A DNA stretch of 64,000 nt. Source: DAITPV01 sp050692555 (GTDB lineage Bacteria > Actinomycetota > UBA4738 > CALAEC01). The stretch covers positions 1 to 64,000 of the forward strand of contig JBOGVS010000016.1 of assembly GCA_050692555.1 (NCBI GenBank), in the 5' to 3' direction. The notes beneath the pieces are model-generated. The model did no database searches and was not told where the DNA came from. It saw only the letters and a program-made list of their open reading frames with translations. Every line of letters starts with the position of its first letter. Position 1 is the first letter of the stretch. Shown here piece by piece: positions 8,207 through 14,210 of the stretch. The position numbers and the translations under genes were made by a program.

Positions 8207-9418
8207 GTGAAGGGAGACAGAAGGCTGGCCGGCATCGACTGGGCCAGCAACGTCCACGCCGTGTGCGTCCTGGAGCAGGACGGAGGGGTCCGGGCACGGT
8301 TCGACGTACCGAACACCGGCAAGTCGTTCGACGGCCTGGTCAAGCGGCTCGGAAAGCTCGGGGTGGCCGACGTTGCCATCGAGCGGCCAGACGGACCGCT
8401 CGTCGAGGCGCTGCTGGAAGCCGGGGTGCGGGTCTTCGTGGTTGCTCCGCGGATGCTGAAGGCGCTCCGCCAGCGCTACGGTGCGACCGGGGCCAAGTCC
8501 GACCCCGGCGACGCCTACGTCCTGGCCGATGTGCTCAGGACCGATGGCCACAGGCTGAAGGCGCTCATCGCCGATTCGGCGGAGACCAAGGTGCTCCGGG
8601 CGCTGACGCGCACCCGCAAGGATCTGGTCGAAGCAAGGGTGGCGCTGGAGAACCAGCTTCGTGCCCAGCTCGAGGTGTGCTTCCCAGGGGCGATCGGGCT
8701 GTTCCACGAGCTGTCCTCGGCCGTCTCGATCGCGTTCCTGCGTCGCTACCCGACGACCCGGTCGGCCCAACGGCTCACCGAGGCGAGGCTCGCGGCCTTC
8801 CTGCACCGGATCGGCTACTGCGGTCGGAAGCCCGTGGCCGAGCTGCTCGCCAGGGTCAAGGAGGCGCCGGAGGCGGGCATCACCGAGGCCGAGGCGGAGG
8901 GCAGGGCGATCTGTGTCGCTGCCCTGGTGGACGCGATCGAGCTGAGCAACGCGAAGGCAAGAGAGCTCCAGGCCGAGGTGGTCGAGCGACTGGAGACCCA
9001 CCGCGACGCGGCGATCTTCACGTCGCTGCCGCGTGCCGGCCGCGGCGTGCGGGCCGCCTCGCTCCTCGCAGAGATCGGGGACGCGAGAGAGCGCTTCCCC
9101 GACGAGGAGTGTCTTGCCGCGCTCGCGGGCGTCGCTCCCGTCACCAAGGCCTCGGGCAAGTCCCGGTCCGTTGGCTTCCGCTGGGCCTGCGACAAGAAGC
9201 TCCGCAACGCGCTCATCGACTTCGTCGATGACTCCCGCCACGCCTCCCCGTGGGCGGCGAGGATCTACACGAACGCCATAGCTCGCGGCAAGCGGCACCC
9301 GCACGCCATCCGGATTCTCGCCCGAGCTTGGGTCCGCGTGATCTGGCGCATGTGGCAAGACGGGAAGCCCTACGACGTCTCGAAGCATGGAGGTGCTGCG
9401 ATGCTCCAAGCTGCCTGA
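8207..9418 (+). CDS. IS110-family transposase (DEDD recombinase)
   Basis: A 403-residue transposase with the IS110 layout: an N-terminal DEDD RuvC-like domain (AGIDWASN, then AIERPDG, then KSDPGDAYVLAD) and a C-terminal Transposase_20 domain ending with the KASGKSRSVGFRW block, where the family's catalytic serine lies. The GTG start at 8207 is 6 nt after ggaagg-agg; an ATG at 8183 is in frame but has no ribosome site. The frame is intact, so the element may still be active. It is transcribed against the surrounding cobalamin operon. Confidence 0.92.
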   Translation: MKGDRRLAGIDWASNVHAVCVLEQDGGVRARFDVPNTGKSFDGLVKRLGKLGVADVAIERPDGPLVEALLEAGVRVFVVAPRMLKALRQRYGATGAKSDPGDAYVLADVLRTDGHRLKALIADSAETKVLRALTRTRKDLVEARVALENQLRAQLEVCFPGAIGLFHELSSAVSIAFLRRYPTTRSAQRLTEARLAAFLHRIGYCGRKPVAELLARVKEAPEAGITEAEAEGRAICVAALVDAIELSNAKARELQAEVVERLETHRDAAIFTSLPRAGRGVRAASLLAEIGDARERFPDEECLAALAGVAPVTKASGKSRSVGFRWACDKKLRNALIDFVDDSRHASPWAARIYTNAIARGKRHPHAIRILARAWVRVIWRMWQDGKPYDVSKHGGAAMLQAA

Positions 9419-9435
9419 GGTTGACCTAGGGGGTC

Positions 9436-10242
9436 TCATGCGCGGGCCTCCACCGGAGCCCCTGGACGCCACGGCCGGGTCGGCACGACCACGACCCCCC
9501 CACCGGGCTCATCCACGAGGCGGACCCGGGCGCCGTAATGATCGAGGATGATCTTCTCGGTTAGGACCTCCCTGGCCGGCCCCTCCGCGACCGCACGGCC
9601 TGCGGCCAGGAGGAGGAGCCGGTCGGCGAACTGGCCAGCGAGCGTAAGGTCGTGCATGGCGCTGAGCACGGTGAGGTCGTGCTCAGCTCGCAACTCGTCG
9701 ACGAGTTCCAGGACCTGCTGTTGATGGCCGACATCGAGCGCTGACGTTGGCTCGTCGAGGAGAAGAAGCGGGGCCTGTTGCGCAAGCGCCCGTCCCAGCA
9801 CGGCACGTTGTACCTCTCCCCCGGAGAGTGAGCCGAGCGGTCTTCTCGCGAACCCTTCCAGCTCGAGCCGCCGAAGCACCCCCGCCACGATCTCCCGGTC
9901 GCGCACACTCTCGCTGCCGAGATACGGAATGTAGGGGGTCCGACCGAGGAGAGCGTAGTCGGCCACAGTCATGGCCTCGGGGATCACAGGGCGCTGCGGA
10001 AGGTAGGCCACCAGCCGGGAGATCCTTCGTCTATTGAGGGAAGCGACCGAGACACCCTGAAGCCGGATATCACCGTCGAAGTCGAGCAGTCCCGCGACTG
10101 CTCGGAGGAGGGTGGTCTTCCCCGCCCCGTTCGGTCCGATCAGTCCGACCCAGCTCCCCGCGGTGAAACGGGAGGTCAAGCCTTCCAATACCGGCACCCC
10201 GTCGTAGGCGACGGATACGGCGCACAACTCCACGGTCGTCAT
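9436..10242 (-). CDS. btuD: cobalamin/corrinoid ABC transporter ATP-binding protein
   Basis: A 268-residue ABC ATPase of the iron-siderophore/B12 class. Walker A GPNGAGKTT (about residues 36-44), Q-loop PQRP, signature LSGGE, Walker B LLLLDEPT and the switch histidine in AMHDLT are all present. It drives the BtuC permease. ATG 10242 overlaps the btuC stop (ATGA). The C-terminal tail ends at the border of the IS110 element, so the last few codons may have been altered by the insertion. A siderophore substrate would be the alternative, but the upstream riboswitch supports corrinoids. Confidence 0.9.
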   Translation of the reverse strand: MTTVELCAVSVAYDGVPVLEGLTSRFTAGSWVGLIGPNGAGKTTLLRAVAGLLDFDGDIRLQGVSVASLNRRRISRLVAYLPQRPVIPEAMTVADYALLGRTPYIPYLGSESVRDREIVAGVLRRLELEGFARRPLGSLSGGEVQRAVLGRALAQQAPLLLLDEPTSALDVGHQQQVLELVDELRAEHDLTVLSAMHDLTLAGQFADRLLLLAAGRAVAEGPAREVLTEKIILDHYGARVRLVDEPGGGVVVVPTRPWRPGAPVEARA

Positions 10243-11303
10243 GCCATCCTCCTCGCCGTTCTCAGCACCACGAGAAAGAACGGAGCGCCGAAGAACGCGG
10301 TGATCACTCCGATCGGAATCTCGGCGGGAGCCATCGCTGTCCTCGCAAAGAAGTCGGCGAAGATGAGGAAGGCAGCCCCGAAGATCACCGAGAGGGGAAG
10401 GATGCGCCGATAGCTCGAACCCAGCATCAGCCGCACCGCGTGGGGCACGATGATCCCCACGAACCCGATCAGCCCGCTCACGGCGACCGCTGCGGCGGTT
10501 CCCAGAGTGGCCGCTCCCACCACGACGAGGCGCACCCTCGCTGACCTGATCCCCAAGCTATCGGCCTCCTCATCGCCCAGGCTCATCACGTCGAGGAGCC
10601 GCCGGTGGAGAACCAATGCCGCTCCACTCAGCGCCACGTAGGGCAGGATGAGGACCACCTCGCGCCAGCCCACCGTGCCCAGAGTCCCAAGGATCCAGGA
10701 GTACACCTCCCGGATGGTGTCGACGTTCTGCTGCTGCACGAACGTTTGGGCGGCGGTGAAGAAGGCGGCGACGGCCACGCCGGCGAGGATGAGCGTTGCC
10801 GTGCTTCGGATTCTGCTGCCAGAACGACCTAGGAGATATGTTGCTCCGACCCCGGCGAGAGCGCCCAGAAACGCCGCAAGGGGCAGAGGGTTCACCGGCC
10901 ACGCGGCGCGCCCGGGTATGTAGGCAACGGCCAGGGTGGCTCCCAGACCCGCGCCTGCGGCCACACCCAGCAAGTACGGGTCGGCCAGCGGATTGCGAAA
11001 AACCCCTTGATAGGCGGCACCGGCCATGGCCAGCATCGAACCCACGAGCCCCCCGAGGACGACACGCGGCACCCGAAGTTCCCACAGGATCGCCGCCTCT
11101 CGATCGGAAAGCTTCGAGGCCACGTCGAGCAGGGGGAGGCGGTCGGCGAACTCGCGCAGTATTGAGGTCGGCTCGATCTTGACGGGGCCCACCAGCACGC
11201 CCAGCAACCCGGCGCCCACCAAGCACCCGACGGCGGCGAGGAGCAAGGGCAGACCGAGTCGTGTCGGTCTGAGCTCCGCACGCGATGCAGATGCTTCCCT
11301 CAT
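10239..11303 (-). CDS. btuC: cobalamin/corrinoid ABC transporter permease
   Basis: A 354-residue polytopic FecCD/BtuC-family permease. The family pattern is clear: LWELRVPRVVLGGLVGSMLAMAG near the start of the core, GAAYQGVFRNPLADPYLLGV, and near the C-terminus GFVGIIVPHAVRLMLG, which contains the coupling-helix glycine contacting the ATPase. About ten hydrophobic segments can be counted. ATG 11303 overlaps the btuF stop. It forms the membrane channel for the binding protein encoded upstream. Confidence 0.92.
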   Translation of the reverse strand: MREASASRAELRPTRLGLPLLLAAVGCLVGAGLLGVLVGPVKIEPTSILREFADRLPLLDVASKLSDREAAILWELRVPRVVLGGLVGSMLAMAGAAYQGVFRNPLADPYLLGVAAGAGLGATLAVAYIPGRAAWPVNPLPLAAFLGALAGVGATYLLGRSGSRIRSTATLILAGVAVAAFFTAAQTFVQQQNVDTIREVYSWILGTLGTVGWREVVLILPYVALSGAALVLHRRLLDVMSLGDEEADSLGIRSARVRLVVVGAATLGTAAAVAVSGLIGFVGIIVPHAVRLMLGSSYRRILPLSVIFGAAFLIFADFFARTAMAPAEIPIGVITAFFGAPFFLVVLRTARRMA

Positions 11304-12334
11304 CCCCCCACGGGCTGAAGCTCGGAGACCCGCTCAACGACGACCCGGAGAAGGTCCACGACGCGGGGACCCCAGCGGGACGCGATATCGTCGTCGAGCT
11401 CGACAACGGCACCGGTCTTCACGGCCGAGATCTGGTCCCATCCGGGCCGCGCCGCCACCTTCTCGGCGTTGATGCCGCAGCACTTGGTGTCGGCAAGGAA
11501 GATGAGATCGGGGTCCGCATCTATGATGAACTCTGCGGAAAGCTGGGGATACGGGTTTCCCTCCTCGGCCGTGTCGGCGATGTTCTCCAAACCGACCAAG
11601 CCGTAGATCTCGCCGATGAAGGTTCGCGAGGTGACCGAGAAGTAGGTCTGGTCCAGTTCGTGATAGTAGGTCGGCGCCTGCTGGAAATCGGGGACCGACT
11701 CCGTCAGCTCGTCGATCTCGGACGTCATCGAGGCCACGAGGTCCGCGCTCTCGGCTACATGCCCCGTCGCAGCGCCGAGCTGCTCGATCTGACTGTAGGT
11801 AGCGTCCAGCGTCTCCGCCGCCGGATGGACCATTACCGGTATGTCCAGAGCCGCCAAGGACTTCACCAGGTCGTTGATGTCGTCGGACACGACCACAAGG
11901 TCCGGGTCGAACCCTGCTACGGCCTCCACGTTCGGCTCGTACGCCGAGATGTCGGTCATGGGCGCTTGCGGCGGGTAATTCGAGTTGTCGTCAACGGCAA
12001 CGACCTGGCCGCCTGCCTCGATGGCGAACAGCATCTCCGTGCTCGTGGCCGACATGGAGACGATACGCTCGGGGGGGGCGTCGATCGTGACCTCCCCGTT
12101 AGCAGCCTTGACGGTGACCGGGAAGGCCCCGTCATCGTCTGCAGTTCGATCAGGCATCGGCCGTGCCTCCTGCCCGCGGCACGCCGAGGCGAAGAAAGTG
12201 AGTGTGAGGAAAAGGAGCAGAAGGCGCCCCATCCTCCGATGATGCCGAGGGGACGTTCGTGCGCTGGCCTCCGGACCGACACCGTCACGCCTCAACTGCG
12301 ACGTTCGTCCGCGGGGTGGGACGTCCCGTGCCAT
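11300..12334 (-). CDS. btuF: corrinoid-binding lipoprotein of the ABC transporter
   Basis: A periplasmic-binding-protein-like lipoprotein (BtuF/FepB fold): MSATSTEMLFAIEAGGQVVAVDDNSNYP is the usual start of the first lobe, then FDPDLVVVSDDI and a long central helix, and PDLIFLADTKC in the second lobe. The signal core LLLFLTLTFFASAC ends in a lipid-anchor cysteine. The ATG at 12334 has a good ribosome site (GAGGAGG, 4-5 nt away) but gives a 34-residue basic leader; the ATG at 12232 starts right at the hydrophobic core but has GGAGG adjacent to it. Length is 344 or 310 residues. It is directly downstream of the cobalamin riboswitch. Confidence 0.85.
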   Translation of the reverse strand: MARDVPPRGRTSQLRRDGVGPEASARTSPRHHRRMGRLLLLFLTLTFFASACRGQEARPMPDRTADDDGAFPVTVKAANGEVTIDAPPERIVSMSATSTEMLFAIEAGGQVVAVDDNSNYPPQAPMTDISAYEPNVEAVAGFDPDLVVVSDDINDLVKSLAALDIPVMVHPAAETLDATYSQIEQLGAATGHVAESADLVASMTSEIDELTESVPDFQQAPTYYHELDQTYFSVTSRTFIGEIYGLVGLENIADTAEEGNPYPQLSAEFIIDADPDLIFLADTKCCGINAEKVAARPGWDQISAVKTGAVVELDDDIASRWGPRVVDLLRVVVERVSELQPVGG

Positions 12335-12479
12335 GCTTCCTCCTCTCCGGCCGAACGCGCGGCCATTCGGCCGTTCCCGCGCGAAGGCTCCAGAAAGAAG
12401 GGAAGCCCCCGACCCTCGGCCGGAGGCCCATCGGGCGCGCCGCCTTCGAGCGAGGAACGGCTCCTTCAGCCCCGAGATG

Positions 12480-12670
12480 GGTCTCCTGACTCCCGGATCA
12501 ACGCTTCCCGAGCCTTCCCAGGACACACCGTCCCAGTGGCATCTCTCTCGGGTTCGCTCCCCGGTCACAGTGGCGCGACCGTGCCGGATTCTCACCGGCT
12601 TCACTTTTCACCAGCTGCGCGGGATGCCTTCCCTCGCGCTGGCCACCTCAGAGCCCTATGTACTTGTTCC
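12480..12670 (-). promoter_or_regulatory. adenosylcobalamin riboswitch
   Basis: Minus-strand leader of btuF with the features of the cobalamin riboswitch class: AAGCCGGTGAGAATCCGGC (the conserved three-way-junction segment), GCCACTGT, then the B12 box GCCACTGGGACGG (around 12528-12540), followed by TCCTGGGAAGGC and a final GGGAGTCAGGAGACC. It should bind adenosylcobalamin and lower expression of the whole btu-cob operon. The 3' end lies about 145 nt before the likely btuF start. The boundaries are approximate. Confidence 0.92.
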
Positions 12671-12749
12671 GTGATTCTCACCGAAGGCGGCCAGATCCGC
12701 AACCATGGCCTACTTTCGCGATGCCCCCCCCTGAGCGAGAATCGCCAAC

Positions 12750-12986
12750 GTGACCGATCAGGACCGTGTACCCAAGCCATACCGATACAGGCTGCACCGA
12801 CTCAAGAACGCCTATCGGAGGGCCTACCGGAGCGAACCGCCGTTGGATCGGCCTGTGACGGAGGAAGCGGCCCGGCGTGCAATCGCCTTTCTCGAGGAAG
12901 CCCTTCAGCGACAGGGCGTTTCCATTGAGGATCATCAAGACGGAAACAGGCGTCGGCGAGGAAGACGCCTGCGAGGAGCCTCCTAA
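12750..12986 (+). CDS. small basic hypothetical protein
   Basis: A 78-codon frame from a GTG at 12750, rich in arginine (RYRLHRLKNAYRRAYR near the start, RRRRGRRLRG near the end) with a predicted helical middle (EEAARRAIAFLEEALQRQG). No family is recognised. It is divergent from the riboswitch-led operon and ends just before tRNA-Val. No clear ribosome site precedes the GTG. It could be real or a chance frame. Confidence 0.35.
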   Translation: MTDQDRVPKPYRYRLHRLKNAYRRAYRSEPPLDRPVTEEAARRAIAFLEEALQRQGVSIEDHQDGNRRRRGRRLRGAS

Positions 12987-13024
12987 CAGAGTGCGGTAGT
13001 GCCCGTCACCTGCACTTTTCCTCG

Positions 13025-13096
13025 TGGGCGCTCCAGGTTTCGAACCTGGGTCCTCCGCCTTGTAAGGGCGGCGCTCTCCCGCTGAGCTAAGCGCCC
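13025..13096 (-). tRNA. tRNA-Val (anticodon TAC)
   Basis: A complete 72-nt cloverleaf on the minus strand: acceptor GGGCGCT/AGCGCCC, D stem GCTC/GAGC, anticodon stem CCGCC/GGCGG with loop CTTACAA (anticodon TAC, valine), T stem CCAGG/CCTGG with loop TTCGAAA, and discriminator A. CCA is not encoded. It stands at the right border of the cobalamin block; a 3' fragment of a related tRNA-Val stands at the left border. Confidence 0.97.
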
Positions 13097-13144
13097 GGCG
13101 AGCCTATGGTAGCGTGAGTTGTTCGGCCGTCCGGAGGAGGTGAG

Positions 13145-13936
13145 GTGGCCGACTTCGAAACCGTGAGGTACGGCGTTCACGACGGCGTGGCCACGATCGA
13201 GCTGGCCCGGCCGGACAAACGCAACGCGATCAACGCCCAGATGTTCAACGAGCTCGGCGAGGCCACTGAGCGGGCGGCCTCCGACTCAGGCATCCGGGTG
13301 GTGCTGGTGACCGCTCAGGGCCCCTCGTTCTCAGCCGGCATCGACGTCACCCTCCTCGGTCAGCTCTCCGGCACCCGGGGAGCTCGGTTCGGAACGTTCG
13401 TCCGGGCCGCGCAGCGCCCCTTCCTCAACCTGGCCCAGATGGACAAGCCGGCGGTGGCCGCCGTGCAGGGCCATGCCATCGGGGCCGGATTCCAACTGGC
13501 GCTGGCCTGCGATCTCCGCATCGCCGCGGAGGACGTCCGGTTCGCCCTCCTCGAAGTACGGTTCGGGCTGGTCCCCGACCTCGGCGGCATGCACCGGCTG
13601 GCCCGGATGGTCGGCCAGGCCCGAACGAAGGACCTGGTGTGGACCGGGCGGAGCATGGAGGCGGAGGAGGCGGAGCGACTGGGGATCGTCAACCGGGTGG
13701 TCGGCCAGGAGATCCTGGCCAAGGAGGCCGAGGCCTACGCCCGGGAGATCGCTTCCTCACCCCCCCGCCCCGTGAGTCTGGCCAAGTCGCTCATCGGACG
13801 GACGTTCGAGACCAGCCTGGAGACCAACCTCGAGCGGGACGCCCAGGCCCAGGCGGCGTGCATCGAGAGCGAGGACCATCGCGAGGCCGTGGAGGCCTTC
13901 CTGGAGAAGCGCCCGCCCCGGTTCACCGGGCGCTGA
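13145..13936 (+). CDS. enoyl-CoA hydratase/isomerase (crotonase) family protein
   Basis: A 263-residue crotonase-fold enzyme acting on acyl-CoA. The oxyanion-hole segments are FSAGIDV and GHAIGAGFQLALACD. The usual hydratase pair (Glu144/Glu164 in the rat enzyme) is only half kept: LLEV carries the first glutamate, but the second position is aspartate (TKDLVWTG). LLEVRFGLVPDLGG places Glu and Asp eight residues apart, as in dienoyl-CoA isomerase. Either activity is possible. The GTG start follows a strong site, CGGAGGAGGTGAG. It is followed after 1 nt by a small membrane-protein gene. Confidence 0.88.
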   Translation: MADFETVRYGVHDGVATIELARPDKRNAINAQMFNELGEATERAASDSGIRVVLVTAQGPSFSAGIDVTLLGQLSGTRGARFGTFVRAAQRPFLNLAQMDKPAVAAVQGHAIGAGFQLALACDLRIAAEDVRFALLEVRFGLVPDLGGMHRLARMVGQARTKDLVWTGRSMEAEEAERLGIVNRVVGQEILAKEAEAYAREIASSPPRPVSLAKSLIGRTFETSLETNLERDAQAQAACIESEDHREAVEAFLEKRPPRFTGR

Positions 13937-13937
13937 C

Positions 13938-14123
13938 ATGCCGGGCCTCGCCGTCGTTCTGGCTCAGAGGGAGGGGGAGATCACCTTCACCCCCGACCTC
14001 ACCGGGTTCATCACGCTGGGAGCGGGGATCCTGATCCTGGTCATGCCCAAGGCGCTCAACTACATCGTGGCCGCGTATCTCATCGTTGTCGGCGTGATCA
14101 CGCTGTTCAACGTGACGATCTAG
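13938..14123 (+). CDS. DUF3096-type small membrane protein
   Basis: A 61-residue protein with two adjacent hydrophobic segments: GFITLGAGILILVMP and LNYIVAAYLIVVGVITLF. The pattern (G-x-LILxMPxxLNYIVAxYLIxxG) is that of DUF3096, a family of very short two-helix membrane proteins of unknown function. Its ATG begins right after the stop of the crotonase gene, so the two are probably co-transcribed. No enzymatic residues are visible. Confidence 0.8.
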   Translation: MPGLAVVLAQREGEITFTPDLTGFITLGAGILILVMPKALNYIVAAYLIVVGVITLFNVTI

Positions 14124-14210
14124 CCCAGCAGGGCCACGGCTGCGACCAGGATCACCATGGTGAGCGGTTTCAGCGGGTGCTTGGCAGGACGCCTGCCGGC
14201 TGGGTCATGA

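Larger units (their letters stand above)
8066..9441 (+). mobile_element. IS110-family insertion sequence (about 1.4 kb)
   Basis: One transposase gene fills most of the interval between btuD and cobO. The 8-bp sequences gcatgaga (8066-8073) and tctcatgc (9434-9441) are inverted copies flanking it. The exact ends are uncertain, because IS110 elements usually lack long inverted repeats and target duplications. The right-hand copy overlaps the btuD stop codon, so the insertion is immediately after btuD and splits the transporter genes from the cob genes. Length fits the family (1.2-1.6 kb). Confidence 0.7.

Noticed and set aside
7955..9472. Minus-strand frame of 505 codons opposite the IS110 transposase
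   Set aside because: The transposase frame has catalytic motifs and a good ribosome site; the opposite frame has none.
11285..12928. Long plus-strand frame opposite btuF and its leader
   Set aside because: It runs antisense to btuF, whose family motifs and coupling are clear, and crosses the riboswitch; its protein shows no family pattern.
14124..14210. Short hydrophobic minus-strand frame (…LTMVILVAAVALLG)
   Set aside because: No start or ribosome site; too short to be a membrane protein on its own.
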